This document shows positions 18,158-27,159 of a stretch of DNA of 64,000 nucleotides, piece after piece; positions within the stretch are counted from its first letter, which is position 1; each line of letters begins with the position of its first letter. The stretch lies in NCBI RefSeq assembly GCF_003966225.1, contig NZ_RXNU01000007.1, positions 210,589 to 274,588 of the forward strand. The letters are read 5' to 3'. A program made the position numbers and the translations under genes. The stretch is from Shewanella canadensis. Its GTDB lineage: Bacteria; Pseudomonadota; Gammaproteobacteria; Enterobacterales; Shewanellaceae. The notes under the pieces are model-generated. The model was not told where the DNA came from. It ran no database searches and was given only the letters and a program-made list of their open reading frames with translations.

Positions 18158-18201
18158 TGGCAAAATAATCTAAATCTAAAATGGTGAACCGATCTATTAC
18201 A

Positions 18202-18879
18202 ATGCGTAGATGCCCTCTGTGCCACAATCAACACTCCTCTGTGTTTCACCAAGATAGAAAACGCAATATGTATCTCTGCGACCGGTGTCAACTCGTCTTC
18301 TCCGATGCCAACTCACATCTCCCTCCCCCGGTAGAGAAGCACAGATATCAACAACAGGCCGCAAAGAATCAAAAACCTTTAAAGCAGTTCTTGATGAGTT
18401 TGATACTTCAATGTGAACAGCAGAGCACAGATCCGCTGATTGGCCTGAACTTCGGAAGAGTTGCCGAGCCTGACACGGTTTTGAGTGTAGAGTCTCATCG
18501 GCACACCCTATATCAATATGATCCATATTTTGCAGCCAATCATGACCTGCTCAAGCGTCAATATGACTTTATATGTTGCTACCGGGTTTTTGAACACTTT
18601 CGCTTTCCATTTAAAGAATGGTCTTTGCTCGGCAAGCTACTGAAACCAGGGGCCTGGTTAGCCATCAGTACCAAGTTACTCACTGAATTGAGTGCATTTG
18701 ACAGATGGCACCACAAGAATAACCTCACCCATGTCAGCTTTTATCAGCATTTTACCTTTGAGTTTCTAGCCCAACAGGCAGGTTTTAAGCTATTATTCGC
18801 AGCAAATGATCTCATTCTGGTGCAAAAACCATCAGGATCTGATATAAAACGCGACCAAAGTTCGCTTGATGATGTTTAA
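18202..18879 (+). CDS. Class I SAM-dependent methyltransferase with N-terminal zinc ribbon
   Basis: From ATG 18202 the protein starts MRRCPLCHNQHSSVF; CPLC and CDRC (about residues 4-33) form a zinc ribbon as in the methyltransferase group that has an N-terminal zinc-binding domain. The middle is weak, but FICCYRVFEHFRFPFKEW and LLKPGAWLAISTKLL correspond to the late Rossmann motifs of methyltransferases (YD-x-I...VFEH and LKPGG). The glycine-rich SAM motif I is poorly preserved, so SAM binding is uncertain. No ribosome binding site decides between ATG 18202 and ATG 18181. Substrate unknown. Confidence 0.75.
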   Translation: MRRCPLCHNQHSSVFHQDRKRNMYLCDRCQLVFSDANSHLPPPVEKHRYQQQAAKNQKPLKQFLMSLILQCEQQSTDPLIGLNFGRVAEPDTVLSVESHRHTLYQYDPYFAANHDLLKRQYDFICCYRVFEHFRFPFKEWSLLGKLLKPGAWLAISTKLLTELSAFDRWHHKNNLTHVSFYQHFTFEFLAQQAGFKLLFAANDLILVQKPSGSDIKRDQSSLDDV

Positions 18880-18927
18880 TCAGCGCAACTATATAAAGTT
18901 TGTATTACCAGTTATTGAGAAAAAGCC

Positions 18928-19464
18928 ATGGCACACTCTAAAAAATCGCGTAAAACCGATCAAAATGCACCAAAGTTAGCACCAAGATCCAAAAAGAATG
19001 AACGCGTTCTGGCTGGCAAAAAGAAAGAGACTGGAAATAAAGCTGGAAGCCGTCACAACTCAAACCTAGTCGGTGGCACTCAAGGCTCTGCAGCACAGAA
19101 AAAAGATTCACGTCATGGCAGCAAAACCGCGGTCAAACTCGATCTTCCAAGTCAAACCATCGCGCCGAAGAAAGAGAAAGGTCCAAAGCTAACCGATGAA
19201 CAACGTCTGTTTAAGTTAGAGGAAGATCCAAGACTAAACCAACTTCTGGATATGCTGGAAGAAGGGAAAGATTTAAGCGAAGAAGATCAGAAGTGGCTTA
19301 ACAAGCAACTCAATACTATCGAATCACTCATGGAACGCTTAGGGATCACCGAACAAGATGATCTCGATCATGCCATGAAGTCGGCAGTAGCCAGCAGCGA
19401 TGATGACCTTCTAGATAAGTTCGAATCGGGTGCCGATCTGCTTAAAGATTACCAAGATAAGTAA
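18928..19464 (+). CDS. yihI: Der GTPase-activating protein YihI
   Basis: YihI stimulates the GTPase Der (EngA) and so modulates 50S ribosome assembly. The 178-residue protein has the expected basic, lysine-rich N-terminal half (MAHSKKSRKTDQNAPK and later RHNSNLVGG) and an acidic helical C-terminal half with RLFKLEEDPRLNQLLDMLEE. It lies between the Csr-type RNA region and hemN as in E. coli and ends with a strong terminator at 19539-19566. Confidence 0.92.
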   Translation: MAHSKKSRKTDQNAPKLAPRSKKNERVLAGKKKETGNKAGSRHNSNLVGGTQGSAAQKKDSRHGSKTAVKLDLPSQTIAPKKEKGPKLTDEQRLFKLEEDPRLNQLLDMLEEGKDLSEEDQKWLNKQLNTIESLMERLGITEQDDLDHAMKSAVASSDDDLLDKFESGADLLKDYQDK

Positions 19465-19480
19465 CGACGAATAGGTATAT

Positions 19481-19537
19481 ATACCAAGCCACCTCAAAAT
19501 GCTGAATCCTGCATCTTGAAGTGTTTTGAGTATAATA
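19481..19537. repeat. Imperfect palindromic dispersed repeat
   Basis: The left arm TATACCAAGCCACCTC-AAAATGC faces GCATCTTGAAGTG-TTTTGAGTATA, giving an imperfect inverted repeat about 55 bases long. The same left arm occurs at 6293-6320. It resembles a palindromic unit frequent in Shewanella and Vibrio intergenic regions. Confidence 0.6.
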
Positions 19538-19538
19538 G

Positions 19539-19566
19539 ATGGCATCTCTTTGGATGCCATTTTTCT
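19539..19566 (+). terminator. Rho-independent terminator of yihI
   Basis: ATGGCATC pairs with GGATGCCAT around TCTTT, followed by a run of five Ts. Confidence 0.8.
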
Positions 19567-19594
19567 ATAACAAGATATAGAGACAGGACAGGTA

Positions 19595-20062
19595 ATGACG
19601 ACAGCGCTTCTCATCTTAGGTTTCATCATCGTTATGACCTTAGCCGCTTATGCCACGGCATTATTACTCAAGCTTCGTAAACAAACCGCACAGCGGTTAA
19701 AGCGACAGCAGGAGCTGGAAGACATAAACAGAGCCAGAGTCGATGAGCACTTAGATAGCATACGCTATATAGCTACGGCCATATTAGAGGAGAGGTGTGA
19801 GCTATCTGAAGGCGTAATGAGAATAGCAAAATTATTTGGAATACTCTCGATGTCTGAACAGGTTGCGCCACAGTTTCCGGCAATTTTTAAGCACTTCGAA
19901 ATAATCGAAGAACACCCCATCATGGCCGAAAGAAAGCAGCTTGAGAAGAAGCAGCGGATGAAGTTAGATTTCGCTCGCATGCGTTCGGAAGCAGAGCTTG
20001 AAACCGCCATTCTTGAGGAAGCTAAACAGTTGGTGACATATACTCCAACACTTTTACATTAG
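19595..20062 (+). CDS. DUF2489 domain-containing protein
   Basis: A 155-residue protein with one N-terminal transmembrane helix (about residues 4-26, ALLILGFIIVMTLAAYATAL) and a cytoplasmic, charged helical remainder. The composition and the run RYIATAILEERCELSEG with conserved cysteine fit DUF2489, a family found next to yihI and hemN in gammaproteobacteria. Function unknown. The start has GACAGGACAGGTA upstream, an AGG-type ribosome binding site. Confidence 0.8.
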   Translation: MTTALLILGFIIVMTLAAYATALLLKLRKQTAQRLKRQQELEDINRARVDEHLDSIRYIATAILEERCELSEGVMRIAKLFGILSMSEQVAPQFPAIFKHFEIIEEHPIMAERKQLEKKQRMKLDFARMRSEAELETAILEEAKQLVTYTPTLLH

Positions 20063-20156
20063 ATCCAGCTAAGATATAATTAATTTACGCCATAAGATAA
20101 ATATTCGAAACAGGATTAGCCTTACATTAGAGTAAAATACAATAAGGCGTGAGTCT

Positions 20157-20267
20157 GTGCACAAATTCCCCATAAGAGCGCAGACATTCGGTCCTATTTC
20201 ATGGATATTCACACTCTCATTGCTATGCGGATTCGTTTTTACAACATGGATCAAGGTTATTGAATAG
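20157..20267 (+). CDS. Candidate 36-residue single-helix microprotein
   Basis: A GTG-started frame encodes MHKFPIRAQTFGPISWIF, then TLSLLCGFVFTTWIKVIE and TAG. About residues 13-31 form one transmembrane helix, with a basic N-terminus. AAGG at 20144-20147 lies nine bases before the GTG. It fills the gap between the DUF2489 gene and hemN. It could be a chance frame; the helix, ribosome binding site and position argue for a real gene. Function unknown. Confidence 0.4.
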   Translation: MHKFPIRAQTFGPISWIFTLSLLCGFVFTTWIKVIE

Positions 20268-20319
20268 ATAACGATGCATACTTTAAACGTTGCTAAACTA
20301 CCCTACCGGAGGACACGCC

Positions 20320-21696
20320 TTGAAGCAGCCCACCCAAATTAGTTGGGATCAGTCAATGATCGAAAAATACAATTACAGCGGTCCCCGTTATACTTCTTAT
20401 CCTACTGCGCTGGAATTTGATGACTCTTTTACCGAAGAGAAATTGCTGACTTCAATTGAAAACAGTAAGAGTGACAAGCTTTCACTTTACGTCCACATCC
20501 CTTTCTGTGCCAAACTCTGTTATTACTGCGGCTGTAACAAGGTGATCACTCGCCATCAGCACAAAGCAGATCAATACATTGAGTATCTTGCAGCTGAGAT
20601 AGTAAAACGTGCTCCACTATTCAAAAATTATTTAGTCACCCAAATTCATTGGGGTGGCGGTACACCGACCTTCTTGAGTCCCGATCAAATCTTAAAACTA
20701 TCGGCCTTAATCAAGTCCAGCTTCAATGTGGCTGATAAGGGTGAGTACTCGATCGAAGTTGACCCACGTGAAATTGAGCTATCTATGTTAGATACGCTTA
20801 AAGAAGCAGGCTTCAACCGTATCTCTATCGGTGTGCAAGATTTCAATAAGAAAGTCCAGATCGCAGTAAATCGCGAACAAGATGAGCAGTTCATCTTTGA
20901 CCTGATGGCTAAGGCAAAGGAACTCGGTTTTGTCTCTACCAACATCGACCTTATCTACGGTTTGCCACACCAGACTCCTGAAACGTTTGCAGAGACGATG
21001 CAACGAGTTCTGGACCTGAACCCGGATCGTTTGTCTGTTTTCAACTATGCTCACCTGCCTGCACGCTTTGCAGCACAGCGTAAGATTAAAGATGAAGACT
21101 TAGCGACTCCTCAGCAGAAGCTGGACATGTTGCATCAAACCATCGAGACATTGACTGGCGCAGGCTATCAATATATCGGTATGGATCATTTTGCTAAACC
21201 AGATGATGAGTTATCGATTCTTCAGAATGAAGGTCGTCTACACAGAAACTTCCAGGGCTACACCACCCAAGAAGAGTGTGATCTATTAGGTCTGGGTGTA
21301 TCCTCAATCAGCCAAATCGGTGATTGTTATGCACAAAACCAAAAAGATATCCGCCCTTACTATGAATCTGTAGACAAGTCAGGTCATGCACTCTGGAAAG
21401 GCTGTAGCTTAAACCGCGACGATGAGATCCGCCGTGTGGTGATTAAGCAATTGATCTGTCATTTCGAGCTGGATATGGCACAAATCGATGAGAAGCTCGG
21501 AATCAACTTCGAAGAGTACTTCGTGGAAGATCTGAAACTGCTGCAAACATTTATCGATGATAAGCTCGTCGATATTACAGATAGAAAGATCACCATCAGC
21601 CCAACCGGTCGCCTGTTGATCCGTAATATCTGTATCTGTTTCGATGTTTACTATCGTGAGAAAGCGCGTCAACAGCAGTTCTCAAGAGTGATCTAA
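20320..21696 (+). CDS. hemN: Oxygen-independent coproporphyrinogen III oxidase
   Basis: Radical SAM enzyme that converts coproporphyrinogen III to protoporphyrinogen IX without oxygen. The cluster motif is CAKLCYYCGCNK (C-x3-C-x2-C plus the extra Cys typical of HemN); GGGTPTFL and the SIGVQDF, VSTNIDLIYGLPHQ motifs follow. I chose TTG 20320, since GGAGG at 20308-20312 sits seven bases upstream; the protein then starts LKQPTQISWDQSMIEKYNYSG in family style (quoted in part). 458 residues, normal. Heme supply fits the many c-type cytochromes of Shewanella. Confidence 0.96.
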   Translation: MKQPTQISWDQSMIEKYNYSGPRYTSYPTALEFDDSFTEEKLLTSIENSKSDKLSLYVHIPFCAKLCYYCGCNKVITRHQHKADQYIEYLAAEIVKRAPLFKNYLVTQIHWGGGTPTFLSPDQILKLSALIKSSFNVADKGEYSIEVDPREIELSMLDTLKEAGFNRISIGVQDFNKKVQIAVNREQDEQFIFDLMAKAKELGFVSTNIDLIYGLPHQTPETFAETMQRVLDLNPDRLSVFNYAHLPARFAAQRKIKDEDLATPQQKLDMLHQTIETLTGAGYQYIGMDHFAKPDDELSILQNEGRLHRNFQGYTTQEECDLLGLGVSSISQIGDCYAQNQKDIRPYYESVDKSGHALWKGCSLNRDDEIRRVVIKQLICHFELDMAQIDEKLGINFEEYFVEDLKLLQTFIDDKLVDITDRKITISPTGRLLIRNICICFDVYYREKARQQQFSRVI

Positions 21697-21727
21697 TTTT
21701 AAATAACGCTATTTAAAATATGCATAG

Positions 21728-21753
21728 AAAGCCGACTCATCGTCGGCTTTTTT
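21728..21753 (+). terminator. Rho-independent terminator of hemN
   Basis: AAAGCCGAC pairs with GTCGGCTTT around TCATC, ending in six Ts, about 30 bases after hemN. Confidence 0.88.
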
Positions 21754-21855
21754 GTACCTGAAAATAGAGGATGCTTTCGAAATGACTCCCGATGAGATTG
21801 CATACAAAAAATAAAAATAGTGCTAAATTCATCCAGCCTGATCGACTTATTTATA

Positions 21856-21881
21856 ACTAAAACTAAAACTAAAACTAAAAC
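21856..21881 (+). repeat. Hexanucleotide tandem repeat (ACTAAA)4
   Basis: Four perfect copies of ACTAAA (21856-21879) plus AC lie 18 bases before the start codon of the DUF885 lipoprotein gene, directly ahead of its ribosome binding site AAGGA (21886-21890). Copy-number change by slippage would change promoter or leader spacing without altering the protein. Confidence 0.9.
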
Positions 21882-21898
21882 GATGAAGGATAGATTCA

Positions 21899-23698
21899 AT
21901 GTACAAAATTTTGGTACCCAGCCTGCTCGCCATCAGTTTAAGTGCATGCCAGCTAAACCTAGTCAATACCGACCAGCCTCAGGGTCAAGAACCTGCAGTC
22001 GAGACACCAGCCAACACACAGTTACAAGGCTTGATAGATCAGGCATGGCTCATCACATTAGATGCCAGTCCGGATTTCGCCTACTCTCAAGGCAACTTAG
22101 ATAAAGCGGGACAACTGACCGACCTGTCACCTCTGGCTCTGGCTAAGCTCAACAAGAGACGGCAAGCGATACTCGACTCACTAAAGGCGCAGGATAGAAA
22201 CCCGCTGACGAAAGAGGAAACGATTAACGCGCAAATATTGCAAGATCAGCTGCAAAACAACGTCGACCTCTATCGTTATAAAGATCACTACCTCCCAATC
22301 TCTTCTGAGAGTGGTTTTCATGCCTATATCGCCTCGATAGCTAAGGCTCGTTTTACCACTGAGCGGGACTATAGGAACTACATCGCCAAACTAAAAGCAC
22401 TGCCAACCTACTTCGCTCAGCAGACTCATTGGTTACAACAGGGGTTAGATAGTGGGATCACACCGCCTAAGATAACGCTCAAGGGATTTGAAGAGAGCAT
22501 CAGCGCTTTTATCGTACCAGTCGAACAGAGTGGTTACTTTAAGCCTTTCACTCAATACCCAAAGCATTTCACTGACTCACAGAAGACGGCATTGACCCAA
22601 GAGGGTCATGAGCTGGTTCAGAATACCGTTCTCCCCCTGTATCGGCAGTTCTATGATTTTATGACCCTGAGCTATATTCCCGGGGCCCGTACCAGTATCG
22701 CAACCGCCAGTCTTCCCGACGGCGAAGCCTTCTATGAAAACCGGGTCAGGTACTACACCACTCTGAATATGAACTCAGAACAGGTCCACCAGCTGGGATT
22801 AACAGAGGTCAAACGTATCCGGGCCGAGATGGAAACGATTATCGCTGAGGTCGGCTTTAAGGGCTCTTTTGCTGACTTCCTCCATTTCCTCAGAACCGAT
22901 CCTCAGTTCTACCCGACGACTGCCGAGGAGCTGTTAAAAGAGGCAGCCTATATCGCTAAGAAAGCCGACGCCATGTTGCCAAAATATTTTGGCAAGCTCC
23001 CCCGCACTCCCTATGGCATTCAGGAAGTACCGGCCGAGATAGCGCCTAAATACACCACGGGACGCTACTCCGGCTCCAACAGAGATGATGAGCCAGGCTA
23101 TTACTGGGTCAATACCTATGCGCTGGATAAACGCCCACTGTACGAAATGGAAGCCCTAACCCTTCATGAAGCAGTGCCGGGACATCATCTGCAGATATCC
23201 CTCAATACCGAACTCACTTCGCTACCTAACTTTCGCCGCTATAGCTATATATCGGCATTCGGCGAAGGGTGGGGACTCTACTCCGAGTATCTTGGTTTAG
23301 AAGCGGGTTTCTACCAAGATCCCTACAGTAATTTTGGTCGTCTAACCTATGAGATGTGGCGAGCGGCCAGATTGGTTGTCGATACCGGCATGCACGCCAA
23401 AGGCTGGAGTCGCCAACAGGCCTTAGACTTCATGGCCAGTAACACCGCCCTCTCTATGCATAATGTCACCACCGAAATAGACAGATATATCTCCTGGCCG
23501 GGACAGGCACTGTCATACAAAATTGGGGAGCTCACCATAAAACGCTTACGAGCCAAAGCGGAGGATGCGCTGGGAGAAAAGTTTGATATCAGGGCCTTCC
23601 ACGATGCGATCCTGGAGAATGGTTCGGTGCCGATGCAGGTGCTGGAGCAGCAGATAGATGACTTTATCTCGGCCCAAGAAGCGATAAAGGGCAACTAA
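21899..23698 (+). CDS. DUF885 family lipoprotein, putative metallopeptidase
   Basis: Begins MYKILVPSLLAISLSACQL, a lipoprotein signal with lipobox LSAC, so it is likely anchored in the outer membrane or periplasm. The 599-residue body belongs to DUF885, a family related to HExxH metallopeptidases: ALTLHEAVPGHHLQ carries HEAxPGH, and AFGEGWGLYSEYLG provides the later Glu ligand. The start has AAGGA eight bases upstream. Substrates are probably peptides. Preceded by a hexanucleotide repeat that may vary its expression. Confidence 0.88.
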   Translation: MYKILVPSLLAISLSACQLNLVNTDQPQGQEPAVETPANTQLQGLIDQAWLITLDASPDFAYSQGNLDKAGQLTDLSPLALAKLNKRRQAILDSLKAQDRNPLTKEETINAQILQDQLQNNVDLYRYKDHYLPISSESGFHAYIASIAKARFTTERDYRNYIAKLKALPTYFAQQTHWLQQGLDSGITPPKITLKGFEESISAFIVPVEQSGYFKPFTQYPKHFTDSQKTALTQEGHELVQNTVLPLYRQFYDFMTLSYIPGARTSIATASLPDGEAFYENRVRYYTTLNMNSEQVHQLGLTEVKRIRAEMETIIAEVGFKGSFADFLHFLRTDPQFYPTTAEELLKEAAYIAKKADAMLPKYFGKLPRTPYGIQEVPAEIAPKYTTGRYSGSNRDDEPGYYWVNTYALDKRPLYEMEALTLHEAVPGHHLQISLNTELTSLPNFRRYSYISAFGEGWGLYSEYLGLEAGFYQDPYSNFGRLTYEMWRAARLVVDTGMHAKGWSRQQALDFMASNTALSMHNVTTEIDRYISWPGQALSYKIGELTIKRLRAKAEDALGEKFDIRAFHDAILENGSVPMQVLEQQIDDFISAQEAIKGN

Positions 23699-23831
23699 CA
23701 AATCCTAGAGTAAGCCACGAGTTACGGGGTAAAGAGATATCAGGAGATCTCTTACTCGTAACGGGTGGCTCGCGGCCAATTTACTGTCTGTGCTACACTG
23801 CTAATCAAGATAAATAATCTCAGTAAATATC
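23699..23831 (+). terminator. Hairpin after the DUF885 gene
   Basis: GTAAAGAGAT pairs with ATCTCTTAC at about 23729-23756. A T run is lacking, so it may be a weak terminator or an mRNA end stabiliser. Confidence 0.35.
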
Positions 23832-24824
23832 ATGTCGATAGCCCTCGAGCCACAAGCTAATATTCAAAGCGATGTCCCCGGAATGAGTTTCTCATCCGAG
23901 CGAAACCTTGACTCAACAGAGCAGCAGGCTATGTGGTTACAGGTTACCGAATCGGTCATCAAAATTGATGATATCAGCTTAGCCTATTCCTTTATCGAGC
24001 ACCCAAACAGCCAAAAGGCCATAGTAATAAGCAGTGGCCGGATCGAGTCATATATTAAATACCGGGAACTGATTTTCGATCTTTATCGCCAGGGCTATAG
24101 TATCTACGCCCTGGATCATCGCGGACAAGGCCTGTCGAGCAGAACCACAAGTAATCCCCAACAGGGACACATAGGCACATTCGATACTTATATTGATGAC
24201 TTTGCTCACTTTATAGAAACGGTCGTTAAGCCCAAAAAATATCTCGACCTATTCCTGGTGGGTCACTCTATGGGGGGAACTATAGGCACCCTCTACATGG
24301 AGAGGCACCCGGATACCTTTAGGGCTGCCGCCTTTTCGGCCCCCATGTTCGGCATAAAGCTGCCGATAGGCCGCCGCTTTATCCGCTGGCTGGCTCGGTT
24401 GCTCGACACCACAGACTCGGGCAAAGGGCCTAATTACGTGTTAGGAGGAGGTGACTACGAGTCCGTTGAGTTTGCCAAGAATGATCTGACTCATAGCCAG
24501 CTTCGCTATGAAAATTATAAGAAGTTGTACCTGCAGCACCCACAGGTACAGGTGGGAGCACCAACCAACCGCTGGCTACATGAGTCTATCGATGCGGCAG
24601 AGCGCGCAGTCTTAGCCGCTAAACATGGCCGGGTGCCCATTTTGATGCTTCAGGCCGATGAAGACACGGTTGTCGATAACTTCGCTCAATATCGTGCCGT
24701 TGGCGGACTCTGCCAACTCGTTAATATTCCCCATGCACGTCATGAGGTCTTTATGGAAAAAGATGAAGCCCGCAACTTTGCCATCGATGCCTTATTGAAG
24801 TTTCTGGCTTCTCACCAAGCTTAA
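23832..24824 (+). CDS. Alpha/beta hydrolase, lysophospholipase/monoacylglycerol-lipase type
   Basis: A 330-residue serine hydrolase. YALDHRGQGLSSR near residues 94-106 and the nucleophile elbow FLVGHSMGG (about 139-147, catalytic Ser) are typical of the PldB/MAG-lipase group; the acid Asp is probably in LQADEDTVVDN and the His in IPHARHEVFME, which matches the NARHEVFNE-like end of that family. No signal peptide, so likely cytoplasmic or membrane-associated. It ends at a bidirectional terminator shared with flhA. Confidence 0.85.
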   Translation: MSIALEPQANIQSDVPGMSFSSERNLDSTEQQAMWLQVTESVIKIDDISLAYSFIEHPNSQKAIVISSGRIESYIKYRELIFDLYRQGYSIYALDHRGQGLSSRTTSNPQQGHIGTFDTYIDDFAHFIETVVKPKKYLDLFLVGHSMGGTIGTLYMERHPDTFRAAAFSAPMFGIKLPIGRRFIRWLARLLDTTDSGKGPNYVLGGGDYESVEFAKNDLTHSQLRYENYKKLYLQHPQVQVGAPTNRWLHESIDAAERAVLAAKHGRVPILMLQADEDTVVDNFAQYRAVGGLCQLVNIPHARHEVFMEKDEARNFAIDALLKFLASHQA

Positions 24825-24855
24825 TTAAAGGGAGCCGGGCTCCCTTTAATTATCT
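24823..24855. terminator. Bidirectional terminator between the lipase gene and flhA
   Basis: AATTAAAGGGAGCC pairs perfectly with GGCTCCCTTTAATT (24823-24851). A-rich on one side and T-rich on the other, it can stop both the lipase transcript and the convergent flagellar transcript ending in flhA. Confidence 0.85.
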
Positions 24856-24881
24856 TCTCGAACTGGATCCATCAAACTTAA

Positions 24882-26963
24882 CTAGCCCAGCTGCCCCGCG
24901 ACCATCAACTCACGGGTCTCGGGGATCTCATTGTATGAGAGCACATGTAATCCCCTGGCAAAGGCCAATGCATAACGGGCAAGGATAGGTCTGAGTTGTG
25001 GCGACACCAGCAGCATAGGACTATAGCCCTGCTCCTTGGCATCCGCTAAAATCTGCGGCATCTTCTGTTGCAGCTGTGCGAGTAATTGTGGCTCAACGGG
25101 AAAACTGTCCAGCGCTATCTTACCCTGCTGCTGAGACTGGTTGAGTGCGGTCATCAACGTCTGCTCCAGCTCTGGTGCCAACGTCAAGACATTGATCTGC
25201 TGAGCAGAGCCCGCGATAGAGTGAAGAATACTGTTGCGAAGGGCACACCGAACATCGGCGGCCAACAGAACGGGATCTTTACTGTTTTCACTGCAATCGA
25301 GCAAGGTCGTCGCTATGGTGCGGATGTCCTTCAATGACACCTGCTCTTTGAGCAATAATCGATACACCTTAAGCTGCTGGATTGGGGTCAATGCCGTACT
25401 TAAGGATTCGGCCAATTTAGGTGACTGTTTCGCGAGGCGATCGCTCAAGGCGATGACATCATCATGTTGCAGCATATCCGGTAAAGATTCACGTATAAGC
25501 TTACTCACATGCGTCGCGATTACGGTGGCATTATCGACAACCGAATACCCCAGATTTAGAGCCTTAGCCTTTAACTCTGGCTCAATCCAGGTCGCATCCA
25601 TATTGTAGGCAGGCTCCTTTGTTATGACACCATCTATATCACCAAATACCGGGCCACTCTTAATGGCCATCATTCGCTCAGGTTCCAACTCTGCGGTCAC
25701 CACAGGGTTGCCCATCAGGTTAATCTGATACGCATTGGGCGCTAAGGATAAATTATCCCTGACCCTGACTTCTGTGAGTAAAAAACCCGCTTGTTCAGAC
25801 AAGGTTCGTCTGATACCCGTCAGTCGTTTCTGCAACTCGGCGCCCTTGCTGCGCTCAACCAGGTGCACTAAGCGATAACCCAAGCGCACCTCGATAAGAT
25901 CGGTGAAAGGCAAAGCATCCCAACTGGGGGCCGAAGGCTCTGACAGACTCTTCTCCAACTGCTCTTCAACTTCGGCTTCGGGCAGGACCGGCCTTCCCTG
26001 GCTCTGCTTCCAGGCTGCAAAACCTAACAAGGCCGCAAATGAGAGGAAGACAAAAGCCGGCATGCCCGGTACCAAGCCCAAAATAGTCATCACCCCGGCT
26101 GCAGTAGCCAGAGTCTTAGGGTTAGCCAACAACTGCTTACTCAGTTGAGTCGGCATCTCCTCGGCATCGGAGACTCGCGTCACGATAATCGCCGCCGCGG
26201 TAGCCAACAACAGAGAAGGAATTTGGGCAACGAGTCCATCACCAATGGTCAACAGGGCGTAAGTCCTGAACGCCTCTCCTGCACTCAGACCATGCATGAA
26301 GACACCAATAGCGATGCCGCCAAGAATATTGATGGCCAAGATCATTAAACCTGCGATGGCATCGCCACGAACAAATTTAGATGCACCATCCATAGAACCA
26401 TAGAAATCGGCTTCACGGGCGACATCCTGACGACGAACTCTTGCTTGCTCTTGGCTCAAGACCCCCGCATTGAGATCCGCATCGATAGCCATCTGTTTGC
26501 CAGGAAGCGCATCGAGAGTAAAGCGAGCCGATACCTCAGAGATCCGCTCTCCACCTTTCGTGATCACCACAAAGTTAATAATCATCAAGATTAAGAAGAT
26601 CACCCCACCGACGACATAGTTACCATTGATAACGACCTCACCGAACGCCTGGATCACCCGTCCTGCGGAATCACCTCCCTGATGCCCTTCGATGAGAACC
26701 ACACGCGTCGAAGCCACGTTCAAGGTTAACCGCATCAAGGTGGCTAACAATAGCACTGTCGGAAAGACCGAAAAGTCGATGGGACGCCTGACAGATACAC
26801 TGACAAGCAACACCATCACCGCCAGCACAATGTTGAAGGTAAACAGGATATCCAGCAACCAAGGGGGCAGTGGAAGAATAACCATGGCAAGAACGGCTAG
26901 CAGCATGATAGGGATCCCTATATAGCTGCGATTGCCTGCAAAAGTGCGCGATAACCAATTCAT
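24882..26963 (-). CDS. flhA: Lateral flagellar export gate protein FlhA
   Basis: Inner-membrane component of the flagellar type III export gate that couples proton flow to export and docks chaperone-substrate complexes. The N-terminal half holds about eight transmembrane helices; the FHIPEP signature is read in RISEVSARFTLDALPGKQM at about residues 145-165. The C-terminal cytoplasmic domain begins near residue 330. At 693 residues it has the usual length. It is last in the minus-strand operon fliM-fliN-fliP-fliQ-fliR-flhB-flhA and is separated from flhB by a decayed copy of the flhB end. Confidence 0.95.
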   Translation of the reverse strand: MNWLSRTFAGNRSYIGIPIMLLAVLAMVILPLPPWLLDILFTFNIVLAVMVLLVSVSVRRPIDFSVFPTVLLLATLMRLTLNVASTRVVLIEGHQGGDSAGRVIQAFGEVVINGNYVVGGVIFLILMIINFVVITKGGERISEVSARFTLDALPGKQMAIDADLNAGVLSQEQARVRRQDVAREADFYGSMDGASKFVRGDAIAGLMILAINILGGIAIGVFMHGLSAGEAFRTYALLTIGDGLVAQIPSLLLATAAAIIVTRVSDAEEMPTQLSKQLLANPKTLATAAGVMTILGLVPGMPAFVFLSFAALLGFAAWKQSQGRPVLPEAEVEEQLEKSLSEPSAPSWDALPFTDLIEVRLGYRLVHLVERSKGAELQKRLTGIRRTLSEQAGFLLTEVRVRDNLSLAPNAYQINLMGNPVVTAELEPERMMAIKSGPVFGDIDGVITKEPAYNMDATWIEPELKAKALNLGYSVVDNATVIATHVSKLIRESLPDMLQHDDVIALSDRLAKQSPKLAESLSTALTPIQQLKVYRLLLKEQVSLKDIRTIATTLLDCSENSKDPVLLAADVRCALRNSILHSIAGSAQQINVLTLAPELEQTLMTALNQSQQQGKIALDSFPVEPQLLAQLQQKMPQILADAKEQGYSPMLLVSPQLRPILARYALAFARGLHVLSYNEIPETRELMVAGQLG

Positions 26964-27039
26964 GGTTCAATATCCTCAGATCGTGTCGCTATATCTTGTT
27001 GAGCGACGGTGATGAAATAAAAGTTAGTTAATGGATCTC

Positions 27040-27121
27040 TATTCACGACGCTACCTCTGTGGAATAAAGAAGTTGGATAGAGGCCCCCGGCTTTCTCTGT
27101 TTACCTAACCTTTCGGCCATA
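27040..27121 (-). pseudogene. Decayed copy of the flhB 3' end
   Basis: Between flhB and flhA the stretch 27040-27119 aligns with the flhB 3' end (27161-27237): both run, on the minus strand, from GGCCG through GGTAA-CAG and TTCTTTAT-CCCAC-like blocks to GTCGTGAATAG. The copy has drifted and small indels break the frame. It looks like an old tandem duplication of about 80 bases, offset by 121 bases. Between the copies lies a third fragment, TCTCTATTCA. Confidence 0.55.
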
Positions 27122-27159
27122 GTTGTTAGGTAACGAATCTCTTCTCTCTATTCATTTCT

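Noticed and set aside
17971..18291. 106-codon minus-strand frame over the Csr-type RNA
   Set aside because: It lies antisense to the GGA-rich RNA and its terminator; composition is not protein-like.
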